Positions 26,606 to 33,674 of a stretch of DNA of 64,000 nucleotides are shown here, one piece after another (position 1 is the first letter of the stretch; each line of letters begins with the position of its first letter). The DNA is from an uncultured Lachnospiraceae bacterium (GTDB lineage: Bacteria; Bacillota; Clostridia; Lachnospirales; Lachnospiraceae). Location: NCBI GenBank assembly GCA_958402795.1, contig CATXUX010000001.1:99142-163141 (forward strand). Direction: 5' to 3'. The notes under the pieces were generated by a model, which made no database searches, was not told the DNA's origin, and was given only the letters and a program-made list of their open reading frames with translations. A program made the translations under genes and the position numbers.

Positions 26606-26770
26606 TCAATGGTGACATTTATCTCGTAGAGCAGATGTCATAGCAGTCATAAAATCAGCTCTGTCTTGGTTAGCTTGGTCAGTATATCTAACCAAACTCT
26701 TGAGCATAAGCATAATGTCCTCACGCTTAATCGTATATTCCGACTTCTTTACATCTATCTTTGTTTTTAC
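26606..26770 (-). pseudogene. frameshifted gene remnant (copy B)
   Basis: Related to the remnant at the other end of the island. On the minus strand, GKNKDRCKEV precedes a frameshift (about 12-13 bp missing compared with copy A) and then EYTIKREDIMLMLKSLVRYTDQANQD is readable to a TGA at 26606. Copy A reads GKNKDSCKET...KYTIEREDIKTMFKSLVSG. No start codon with a ribosome site is present. It directly abuts the end of znuB. Confidence 0.55.
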
Positions 26771-26778
26771 CCCAACTC

Positions 26779-27597
26779 TTAACCGGCTCTTACCGCACCT
26801 ACTATGGCATACATGCAGAACACAGCCAGATTTACAACAACGATGCTCGCCCCTGCCGGAGTCGCAAAGAAATACGACATGGTGATCCCGATACAGAAGC
26901 ACACAACCGACACAACCGCGGAATTCACGATCACCCCTCGAAATGTCTTGCATACCCGCATGGAGGTCAGTGCCGGAAAGATGATCAGGCTGGAGATGAG
27001 CATGGTTCCCATCATCCGCATTCCTACTACGATCGTCACTGCCGTGAGAACCGCGATCAGTGTATTATACAGTTTTGCTTTCACGCCTGTTGCCAGTGCA
27101 AACGTCTCATCGAAGGTAATCGCAAATATCTTATTATAGAAAAATATATACAGCACCAGTACGATTACCGAGAGTACGACACTTGCTTTCACATCCTCCG
27201 TACTCAGGGCAAGAATGCTGCCGAACATATACGTATAAACGTCCGTGTTCATTCCGGTTGTCATGGAGATCACCATCACACCGATCGCCAGTGCGCTCGT
27301 TGAGATCAGCGCGATTGCGGCGTCTCCCTTTATTTTTCCGCTGTCGCTGATTCCAAGGAGAAGGACCGCCGCCACGACCACCACCGGAATCGCCACTGCA
27401 AGCGGCGCCACATTCAGTGCAGCCGCCACCGCAAGTGCCCCAAATCCCACATGGGAGAGGCCGTCTCCGATCATAGAATATCGCTTTAGAACGAGGCTCA
27501 CACCAAGGAGCGCTGAGCAGAGTGCCACAAGGATCCCCACCAAAAATGCCCGTGTCATAAACGGATAGGAAAGCATTTCTATCAATTTTTGTATCAT
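26779..27597 (-). CDS. znuB: zinc/manganese-type ABC transporter permease
   Basis: A 272-residue ABC-3 family membrane permease for a divalent metal (zinc, or possibly manganese). About eight helices are visible, and the conserved motifs SYPFMTRAFLVGILVALCSALLGVSLVLKRYS, MIGDGLSHVGFGA and SSLIIFPALTS are present in pieces. Its start overlaps the end of the ATPase gene by ATGA. The last codons (VRAG then TAA) fall in a 12-bp sequence repeated at the far border of the accessory island, suggesting that the island sits at the 3' end of this gene. Confidence 0.93.
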   Translation of the reverse strand: MIQKLIEMLSYPFMTRAFLVGILVALCSALLGVSLVLKRYSMIGDGLSHVGFGALAVAAALNVAPLAVAIPVVVVAAVLLLGISDSGKIKGDAAIALISTSALAIGVMVISMTTGMNTDVYTYMFGSILALSTEDVKASVVLSVIVLVLYIFFYNKIFAITFDETFALATGVKAKLYNTLIAVLTAVTIVVGMRMMGTMLISSLIIFPALTSMRVCKTFRGVIVNSAVVSVVCFCIGITMSYFFATPAGASIVVVNLAVFCMYAIVGAVRAG

Positions 27598-28400
27598 CTC
27601 TGTCTGTCACCCTTCCGATTTTTTTCTGTGGATTTATTCTCCAGCGACCTGCCATTCCCGACAGATGTATCCTCTCGCCGCATATCCGGCTGTGCAGCCG
27701 ATATTCCGTCAAGAAATGTTTCGCCCACAGCGCTGTTTTTGTATGCTTCTGCCGTACCATAAAAAAGCGCGGTCTCCTGCAAATGAAGAATATGGGATGC
27801 ATCCCGCACCGCGCTTTCGATATCATGAGATACCATGACAACGGCGATCCCGGACGAACGGTTTACCTCTTTGATCAATTGATAAAATTCCGCGGTTACC
27901 AGCGGATCCAGTCCGGTCACCGGCTCATCCAGAAGCAGCATTTTCTTCGTCGCACAGAGTGCTCTCGCCAATAGCACACGCTGTTTCTGGCCGCCTGAAA
28001 GTTCCCTGAAACAGCTTTTTTCCAGACTTTCTATTCCCAGCAGATGGATCTTTTCCCGTGCCAGTCTCTTATCCTCGGCTGTATAAAACGGACGGATTCC
28101 CCTGCTGTTCAATCGTCCCGACAGCACGACTTCGAATACACTTGCCGGGAAATCCTTCTGTGCGTCATTCTGCTGCGGAAGATAACCGATTTCTGTCTGC
28201 TTCAGACCGTCTCCGAGGACAATCCGCCCCTTTGACGGACTTTTTAACCCCAGCAGAGTTTTCACAAGCGTACTTTTCCCTGAACCATTCTCTCCGACAA
28301 TGCACAGATAATCGCCCGGATTGATCTGGAATGACAGGTCGTGTACCACCGTCTGTCCTTCATATGCAACTGAAATATTTTCACACCGGATCAATGCCAT
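27594..28400 (-). CDS. znuC: zinc/manganese-type ABC transporter ATP-binding protein
   Basis: The ATPase of the metal uptake system, 268 residues. Walker A is GENGSGKSTLVK, the Q-loop YLPQQNDAQKDFPASV is typical of the ZnuC/AdcC class, the signature is LSGGQKQRVLLARAL, Walker B is MLLLDEPVTGLDP and the H-loop is MVSHDIES. The last 40 residues (RREDTSVGNGRSLENKSTEKNR) are a charged, probably disordered tail beyond the domain. It starts at the stop codon of znuA and overlaps znuB, so the three genes are tightly coupled. Confidence 0.94.
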   Translation of the reverse strand: MALIRCENISVAYEGQTVVHDLSFQINPGDYLCIVGENGSGKSTLVKTLLGLKSPSKGRIVLGDGLKQTEIGYLPQQNDAQKDFPASVFEVVLSGRLNSRGIRPFYTAEDKRLAREKIHLLGIESLEKSCFRELSGGQKQRVLLARALCATKKMLLLDEPVTGLDPLVTAEFYQLIKEVNRSSGIAVVMVSHDIESAVRDASHILHLQETALFYGTAEAYKNSAVGETFLDGISAAQPDMRREDTSVGNGRSLENKSTEKNRKGDRQR

Positions 28401-29473
28401 TACTGTAACGCCTCCTTCAGTGTCTCCACATTTTCTTCCATCAGGTCCAGATACGTGACCCCGGCCTCAAACTGTTCTGCGCTGATATTGTGACTGCTGT
28501 AAAACACCCGTACTTCTGTACCCGTCGCCTCCGCGATCGCATTGGCAATGTTATCACTGCTGAGTTCCATTTTCAGGATGATCGGAATGTTCTCTTCCTT
28601 CGTCTTGTTGATCAAAAACGCCATGGTCGCCGCGCTTGGCTCTGTGTCTGACGCGCATCCGGAGAAAGCCGCGTAATAATCCAGTCCATACTCCGCTGCA
28701 AAATACCGAAACGGAAAGCGGTCACCAAACAGAAGTGTATGACGTTTGGAAGAATCCACCACATCGCGAAATGCCTGATCCAGTCCGGCAAGCTGCGTCT
28801 GGTACGCTTCCGCGTTTTTGCGATATTCTTCTGCGTGAGAGGCGTCCAGGCTGCAGAGTTCTTCTTCGATCCGCCCGACGATCTCCGACGCTTTTTTCGG
28901 TGATGTCCATACATGTTCATCCAGTGTATGAACATGGGCAGTTTGTGTTTCTTCCTGTTCTTCTTCGTGCTCATGTTCCTGCTCCTCCTCATGCTCGTGT
29001 TCCTCTTCATGTTCGTGTCCGCGCTCCGTCTGCATCCCTTCTACATGTTCTTCCGACAGCGTCTCGCCTACACAATCAATCAGCCGCAGCGTCCGCACGT
29101 CCTCCATTTCCGGCGAATCCAGAATATCTTCCACCCATTCATCGTTCTCTCCGCCTACATAGATAAACAAATCGGACTCCATAATCGCAATGATGTCCTG
29201 CGGGGTTGGCTCGTAAGAATGCGTTTCCTCTCCCGGCTTTAGCAGCATCTGCAGCGAAACATGTTCTCCTGCGATCTGCCGTACAAAATCATACTGCGGA
29301 AAGATCGTTGTCACGATCTGCAGTTTATGATCCGCCGGATCTTCCGGCATACTGCCCGAAGAAGTTCCGTCTCCCGGTGAGACGGAGCAGCCGCAGACCA
29401 GTCCTGCGACCAGCGCCGCAGAGAAAAGCACTGCCATTTTTTGCCGTGCAAAATGTTTTTTACTTTTTCTCAT
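28400..29473 (-). CDS. znuA: zinc-binding lipoprotein of metal ABC transporter
   Basis: The cluster A-I solute-binding protein that captures Zn2+ outside the membrane. A signal peptide ends in the lipobox-like LVCGC at about residue 30. IVTTIFPQYDFVRQIAG starts the mature fold; EETHSYEPTPQD carries the first metal His; and a His/Glu-rich loop (HEHEEEHEHEEEQEHEHEEEQ plus more, about 155-185) precedes the metal His of LDEHVWTSPK. Long His-rich loops are typical of zinc-specific members. The ATG at 29473 lies inside the end of folA, with a weak ribosome site, so translation probably depends on coupling. Residues SGCASDTEPSA and VTYLDLMEENV fit the C-lobe. Confidence 0.92.
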   Translation of the reverse strand: MRKSKKHFARQKMAVLFSAALVAGLVCGCSVSPGDGTSSGSMPEDPADHKLQIVTTIFPQYDFVRQIAGEHVSLQMLLKPGEETHSYEPTPQDIIAIMESDLFIYVGGENDEWVEDILDSPEMEDVRTLRLIDCVGETLSEEHVEGMQTERGHEHEEEHEHEEEQEHEHEEEQEETQTAHVHTLDEHVWTSPKKASEIVGRIEEELCSLDASHAEEYRKNAEAYQTQLAGLDQAFRDVVDSSKRHTLLFGDRFPFRYFAAEYGLDYYAAFSGCASDTEPSAATMAFLINKTKEENIPIILKMELSSDNIANAIAEATGTEVRVFYSSHNISAEQFEAGVTYLDLMEENVETLKEALQ

Positions 29474-29948
29474 ACTTTGTAAACACATATTCCAGATCAA
29501 AATACGTCTGCTCCTCACTTACTTCTGTCATATTCCATTCAGGCAGCTCGTCCAGATTCGGGAACCATGCATCCGCCTCATATGCATGATCCATCTTCGT
29601 AACATACGCAGTGTCACAATACGGCAGAAGCATGCGATAAACGCTGTCCCCGCCGATCACATAAATCTCTTCCGAATCATAGTTCTTCAGCTCCTCCAGA
29701 AGTTCCTCTCTGGTGTGCACGATCACCGCGTCTTTTACCTGATAGTCCCGGTTTCCCGTCAGCACGATATTGGTGCGTTTTGGAAGCGGACGCCCATTCG
29801 GGAAACTCTCCAGTGTCCGTCTCCCCATCACGACCACATGCCCCGTCGTCTTCTCCCGGAACATTTTCGTATCCGCCGGGATCTGCGCCAGCAGGCGGTT
29901 TTTATTCCCGATCGCCCAGTTCTTATCTACATTTACAATCGCTTTCAT
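29460..29948 (-). CDS. folA: dihydrofolate reductase
   Basis: Reduces dihydrofolate to tetrahydrofolate with NADPH and so recycles the product of thymidylate synthase. From the ATG at 29948 (MKAIVNVDKNWAIGNKNRLL), with AAGGAGG upstream, it has 162 residues, the normal length. Recognisable parts are the Met20-type loop WAIGNKN, the catalytic acidic residue region IPADTKMFREKT, the NADPH motifs VVMGRRTLESFPNGRPLP and IYVIGGDSVYRMLL, and a C-terminal F-Y-E-pattern strand. It lies between thyA and znuA on one transcript. Its stop lies inside the znuA start region. Confidence 0.95.
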   Translation of the reverse strand: MKAIVNVDKNWAIGNKNRLLAQIPADTKMFREKTTGHVVVMGRRTLESFPNGRPLPKRTNIVLTGNRDYQVKDAVIVHTREELLEELKNYDSEEIYVIGGDSVYRMLLPYCDTAYVTKMDHAYEADAWFPNLDELPEWNMTEVSEEQTYFDLEYVFTKYEKK

Positions 29949-29949
29949 G

Positions 29950-30036
29950 ATATTTTCCTCCTTCTTGCGCATCTCTATTCGCGCATCATGGTATCCCTTT
30001 GAGGTTTCCTCCTTTTTGCACATCTCTGTTCGCGCA
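29950..30036 (-). repeat. imperfect 30-bp direct duplication around the folA ribosome site
   Basis: CGCGAATAGAGATGCGCAAG with AAGGAGG, just before folA, is preceded by a second version CGCGAACAGAGATGTGCAAA with AAGGAGGAAACC near 30003-30036. The duplication creates two ribosome sites in the thyA-folA spacer; only the second leads to an ATG that opens folA. Confidence 0.6.
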
Positions 30037-30046
30037 TGATCCGTTT

Positions 30047-30895
30047 CTACACCGCTACCGGTATGTTTTTAATCTGTGGGTGGGTCTGATAATTGTCCAG
30101 TCTCACATCGTCCGGTGTAAACTGATAAAAATCTGTGATTTCCGGATTCAGCCAGAACTCCGGTGCCGGAAGCGGTTCTCTTGTGATCAGTTCCTTTATG
30201 ATCGGAACGTGCCGGTCATAAATGTGGGCATCTGCAATCACATGAACCAGTTCTCCTACTTTCATTCCACACACCTGCGCCAGCATATGGAGCAGGACGG
30301 CATACTGGCAGACATTCCAGTTGTTTGCCGTGAGTACATCCTGCGACCGCTGGTTCAGAATCCCGTTCAGCGTCAGCTTATCGCTGCCCTCTTCTTTTGT
30401 CACATTGAATGTCATACTATACGCGCATGGATACAGATTCATCTCATGGAGATCCTGATGTACATAAATATTCGTCATGATTCTTCTGCTGTACGGATTA
30501 TTTTTTAAGTCATAGATCACCCGGTCGACCTGATCCATCATACCTTCTTTATAAGAATGCTTCACCTGCATCTGATAACCGTAAGCCTTTCCGATCGAGC
30601 CGTCTTCATCTGCCCAACTGTCCCAGATATGGCTGTTCAGGTCATGGATATTATTTGACTTTCTCTGCCAGATCCAGAGCATCTCGTCCGTACAACTCTT
30701 GATGCCGGTCCGGCGCAGTGTCAGCGCCGGAAATTCCTTTGAAAGGTCATAGCGGTTTACAACACAAAACTTTTTTATTGTATAAGCGGGCGTCCCGTCT
30801 TCCCAGACCGGGCGTACCTTCTCCCCCTTTGTGTCGGTTCCATTCTCCATAATATCCCGGCACATATTGATAAATACATGATCCGCGTAGCTCAT
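30047..30895 (-). CDS. thyA: thymidylate synthase
   Basis: Methylates dUMP to dTMP with methylenetetrahydrofolate. The 282 residues fit the ThyA fold. YSRRIMTNIYVHQDLHEMNLYPCAYSMTF (in pieces) contains the catalytic Cys, then LNQRSQDVLTANNWNVCQYAVLLHMLAQ and HVIADAHIYDRHV. The active-site context is YPCAYS rather than the classical PPCH, marking a divergent Clostridial subgroup. It is followed directly by folA, the natural partner that regenerates tetrahydrofolate. Preceded by a MarR gene after 16 bp, so probably co-transcribed. Confidence 0.93.
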   Translation of the reverse strand: MSYADHVFINMCRDIMENGTDTKGEKVRPVWEDGTPAYTIKKFCVVNRYDLSKEFPALTLRRTGIKSCTDEMLWIWQRKSNNIHDLNSHIWDSWADEDGSIGKAYGYQMQVKHSYKEGMMDQVDRVIYDLKNNPYSRRIMTNIYVHQDLHEMNLYPCAYSMTFNVTKEEGSDKLTLNGILNQRSQDVLTANNWNVCQYAVLLHMLAQVCGMKVGELVHVIADAHIYDRHVPIIKELITREPLPAPEFWLNPEITDFYQFTPDDVRLDNYQTHPQIKNIPVAV

Positions 30896-30911
30896 CTTCT
30901 TTTTTCCTCCT

Positions 30912-31346
30912 TCATGGTTCTGCGATATTATCCAGCACCTTTTCCAGCGCTTTTGCCAGCGCTTCTGTCTCTTTCTTTGTCATCCCCCGCACAAGCTGCC
31001 TGTCCAGTTTTCTTCGCTCCGCCTCCATCTTACGCTGAATGTCGTATGCTTTTTCTGTCAGATAAATGTTCTTTTTCCTTTTATCCTTTGCATTCGGTAC
31101 GCAGAGAATGAACCCCTTTTCATCCAATCGTTTCAATATTCCTGTAACCGTCGGGTTCTTCAGGCTCAGACCACGTTCCACATCCCGCTGGCTCACCTCA
31201 TCCTTGTTCGTGCGGAACAGATAATCCAGAACCGCGCACTGTGAAGATGTGATTCCAATCTTTTTCATTTTCTCATTCAGATTCTTTTCATAAATATTAT
31301 TGATCTGCTTAATGGTAAAGCCGACCGGTTCGCCCCGCTTCTCCAT
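30912..31346 (-). CDS. MarR-family transcriptional regulator
   Basis: A 144-residue winged-helix repressor: N-terminal dimer helix (GFTIKQINNIYEKNLNEKM), the helix-turn-helix VSQRDVERGLSLKNPTVTGILKRLDEKGFI and the wing CVPNAKDKRKKNIYLTEKAYD. It heads the thyA-folA-znuACB transcript. Zinc-sensing MarR proteins (AdcR) also precede zinc uptake genes, but the His ligands of AdcR are missing here, so a zinc role is not supported. Its promoter carries a matching palindrome and autoregulation is likely. Confidence 0.88.
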   Translation of the reverse strand: MEKRGEPVGFTIKQINNIYEKNLNEKMKKIGITSSQCAVLDYLFRTNKDEVSQRDVERGLSLKNPTVTGILKRLDEKGFILCVPNAKDKRKKNIYLTEKAYDIQRKMEAERRKLDRQLVRGMTKKETEALAKALEKVLDNIAEP

Positions 31347-31393
31347 GCAAACGCCTCTCTTTCGTAAATATCTGTGTGAATTCCCGAAAAAAT

Positions 31394-31437
31394 ATATAGC
31401 TTGCTATATTTATAACACAGATCCTCTACAGTGTCAA
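31394..31437 (-). promoter_or_regulatory. promoter and palindrome of the marR-thyA operon
   Basis: On the minus strand, TTGACA (31432-31437) and TATAAA (31409-31414) have a 17-bp spacer. The palindrome ATATAGC-TT-GCTATAT (31394-31409) begins at the -10 box, a typical site for MarR autorepression. Confidence 0.8.
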
Positions 31438-31510
31438 CGAGGCATTAAAGTGCGGCCACACCAGAAAAAGTCATAAAAGTCATAAAATCACAGTTAATTT
31501 TAAAAATCTG

Positions 31511-31645
31511 TTTACAATCACCTGTAAAAGTGTTATATTTATCTCAGAAAAGGAACAACCGCCCACAAAGTGGTTGACCTCGTAAAATATGTGATAAGAT
31601 TACCACCCTAAATACTCGGTCAAAGTTTAGAGGGTGGTTTTCTTA
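31511..31645 (+). ncRNA. antisense antitoxin RNA of an Fst-like type I toxin locus
   Basis: A promoter with TTTACA (31511-31516), a 17-bp spacer and TATATT (31534-31539) drives a short RNA starting near 31546. Its 5' part has AGGAACAACCGC (31551-31562) and GTGGTTGACCT (31570-31580). It ends at a stem, ACCACCCT/AGGGTGGT (31602-31638), with TTTTCTT. Nearly the same two blocks occur at the 5' end of the opposing toxin mRNA, and the stem is shared by both transcripts. This is the RNAI-RNAII arrangement of the pAD1 par locus. No protein is encoded. Confidence 0.75.
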
Positions 31646-31657
31646 TGCTTTAAGTCA

Positions 31658-31753
31658 TTACTTCAAATTCGCAAAAACGAATGTCAGCAATGCAAGAATG
31701 AACATTCCAAAAGACATTAAATCTTTAAAATCAAAATGATTTCTATTGTCCAT
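31658..31753 (-). CDS. Fst/holin-like type I toxin peptide (31 residues)
   Basis: A tiny membrane peptide that starts MDNRNHFDFKDLMSFG and continues with MFILALLTFVFANLK. It has a short polar start, one hydrophobic helix and a Lys end. KDLMS recalls the start of Fst, and the FG-MFILALLT pattern is that of the small putative holin-like toxins. GGGGGTGG lies five bases upstream of the ATG. Its mRNA comes from a promoter at 31821-31849 and shares 5' repeats and a terminator stem with the opposing small RNA. Such peptides damage the membrane if the antisense RNA is lost. Confidence 0.8.
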   Translation of the reverse strand: MDNRNHFDFKDLMSFGMFILALLTFVFANLK

Positions 31754-31782
31754 ATGCACCACCCCCATTCTATGTAGAATGA

Positions 31783-31849
31783 AGGTCAGCCACCCTGTAA
31801 CGCGATTGTTCCTCGGAATCATTGTAGCATATCATAGCAAACGTTACAA
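31783..31849 (-). promoter_or_regulatory. toxin mRNA promoter and 5' repeat blocks
   Basis: TTGTAA (31844-31849) and TACAAT (31821-31826) with 17 bp between, on the minus strand. The transcript begins near 31814 with AGGAACAATCGCG (31801-31813) and later GTGGCTGACCT (31783-31793), counterparts of the blocks in the antisense RNA. Confidence 0.75.
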
Positions 31850-31926
31850 TCCAAAAACTTAGAGAAATCTCCAAGCAGGAAAAAAAGAGCTTCCAGAAAA
31901 CTCTGGAAGCCTTGCTTTTCTTAGAG

Positions 31927-31999
31927 AGCGATAGACGGGACTCGAACCCGCGGTCTCGACCTTGGCAAGGTCGCGCGTTACCAACTACGCCACTATCGC
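31927..31999 (-). tRNA. tRNA-Gly (anticodon GCC)
   Basis: A full cloverleaf: acceptor GCGATAG/CTATCGC, D arm GCGTAGTTGGTAACGC, anticodon arm CGACC-TTGCCAA-GGTCG with GCC, and T arm GCGGG-TTCGAGT-CCCGT. CCA is not encoded. Confidence 0.97.
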
Positions 32000-32123
32000 A
32001 TATTTAATTCTTCTGTCCCGCTCGGAACAATAATAAATATACACTAGCGGCGTAAAAATGTCAACAATTTTTTTCAATTTATGTGTCGGAAATTTTATGT
32101 ATTTTTCTGATAATTCAAACAAT

Positions 32124-33674
32124 TTAAAATTCCTTTGATATCTTCAGCCAGAGTGCGGTTTCGGCTCCTTTTGTCTGCTCAGAATTTCCAAGTATCAGTT
32201 TCCCACCCTGCGCCCGTGCAAAGCGTTCGGCAATCGCCAGTCCCAGTCCCTGATGGCTTCGGTCATGGCGGCTCTGGTCCCCGCGGTAAAACTCCTGCAG
32301 CGCATACCGCAGATCCTTCTGCGTAAATCCCGGACCGAAATCCGTCACTTTCGCGACAAGAAAACTTTCCGGTTTCCCTTGCTTCTCTCCCGGCTGTTCT
32401 TCCGGCTGCTTCCGGGAGTTCTCTGCCGTCTGTTCCCTGTTCTCCTGCACCTCGAAGGAAAAGGATACAAGAATGCCTTTTTCCCGGTTGGTATACTCCA
32501 GCGCATTTCCGACTATATTTCCCCATGCACGCAATATTTCATCCTGCACGCAGCAGATCTGTCCGGGATTCTCCGATGCGTTTCTGTTGTCGGTAAAATC
32601 TCCTGCCTGTACGTTGATCGGTATGTGGCGCTCCGCCGCCAGGCGAGCAGCATAGGCGGCCAGTATTTCTGTCATTTTTCCGCAGGAGATCTGCTCCTGC
32701 TTCACATGCTCCTGAAATTTCTCAGCGGGCGAGTCCGTACCGGATGTGAACTTGTCGTCTGATCTCCGGTACCGTCCGGAATCGTCATACAACACTTCCC
32801 GCATTTTTTCCAGATACCGGTCGATCTCTGCTACATTTTCCCGGATATAGGCAGCGCATTCCGCAGCATCCTTGGACAAATCTTCCTCTGCAAGCAGTTC
32901 CACGTTTCCGCGGATTACTGTAAGCGGTGTTTTAATATCATGTGCGAGCCCGCCCAGTTGTTCTGTTCTGTCCGCCTCCATCTGCCACTGCTTCTGCAGC
33001 GATTCTTTCAGCGCGTCTTTCATCCGGTTCAGCGCCGCAAGGGTTTCATCAATCTCCCGGATATTCGAATGTGCTTCTTCAAATTCCAGATTCTGCGCTT
33101 CAATCTTCGCCGTCACTTTTTCCAGTTCAGACAGTTGTTCTTTCATCTTTCGTGAAAATCGTCCTGCCAGCAAAAAGGCCTGTATCAGGAACAGTATGAT
33201 ATACATAAGGATTCCAAGTATCTCCGGGGGCGGCAGGACACGGTTCGCCCATTCCGAACGATATCTCGCGATGAGATTGTATCTGACAATGCATACTTCT
33301 TGATTTTCGCGCTTTATAAAACGGTAATATGCGCCATCATCGGAATAGATTGTATTTTTCCCGTACTTCTCCCAGGCTTCCTCTCTCACAGTATTGTCCA
33401 GATTCCCATATTTCCATTTCCCGCTCTCTTCATAAACACCATAGGCAGATCCGAACGGGATCATATCCTCTGTGATCTCCGGCGCGTTTCTGATGATATC
33501 CTCGTTTTCATTCAAATACTGCTCGGCATAGTTTGCCGGAACGCACAGTCCCCATTCTACTGCTGCCGAAAAAAGAAGTATCACGACACCAAGCAATACC
33601 ACGGCACTCAGACAAAATACACAGACATAACGCAGGAACATTCCTGCTATTGTTTTCGTTCTTCTGCTTTCCAT
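32124..33674 (-). CDS. sensor histidine kinase of the CprABC-like system
   Basis: A 516-residue membrane kinase. A first helix (residues about 15-38) and a second (about 150-170) flank an external domain of some 110 residues. A HAMP-like linker and coiled-coil (EQLSELEKVTAKIEAQNLEFEEAHSN) lead to the H-box GGLAHDIKTPLTVIRG, the N-box WGNIVGNALEYTN and the G-box VTDFGPGFT with GLGLAIAERFA. A Gln/Glu-rich insertion (QENREQTAENSRKQPEEQ, about residue 420) interrupts the ATP domain between the boxes, which is unusual. It overlaps the regulator gene by 28 bp. Its relatives respond to lantibiotics. Confidence 0.9.
   Translation of the reverse strand: MESRRTKTIAGMFLRYVCVFCLSAVVLLGVVILLFSAAVEWGLCVPANYAEQYLNENEDIIRNAPEITEDMIPFGSAYGVYEESGKWKYGNLDNTVREEAWEKYGKNTIYSDDGAYYRFIKRENQEVCIVRYNLIARYRSEWANRVLPPPEILGILMYIILFLIQAFLLAGRFSRKMKEQLSELEKVTAKIEAQNLEFEEAHSNIREIDETLAALNRMKDALKESLQKQWQMEADRTEQLGGLAHDIKTPLTVIRGNVELLAEEDLSKDAAECAAYIRENVAEIDRYLEKMREVLYDDSGRYRRSDDKFTSGTDSPAEKFQEHVKQEQISCGKMTEILAAYAARLAAERHIPINVQAGDFTDNRNASENPGQICCVQDEILRAWGNIVGNALEYTNREKGILVSFSFEVQENREQTAENSRKQPEEQPGEKQGKPESFLVAKVTDFGPGFTQKDLRYALQEFYRGDQSRHDRSHQGLGLAIAERFARAQGGKLILGNSEQTKGAETALWLKISKEF

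Noticed and set aside
28913..29010. Repetitive CTC/TTC-rich DNA near 28.95 kb as a regulatory repeat
   Set aside because: It encodes the His/Glu-rich metal loop of ZnuA.
30912..31346. MarR regulator as a zinc-sensing AdcR
   Set aside because: The histidines that ligate zinc in AdcR are missing, although the gene heads a zinc-uptake operon.
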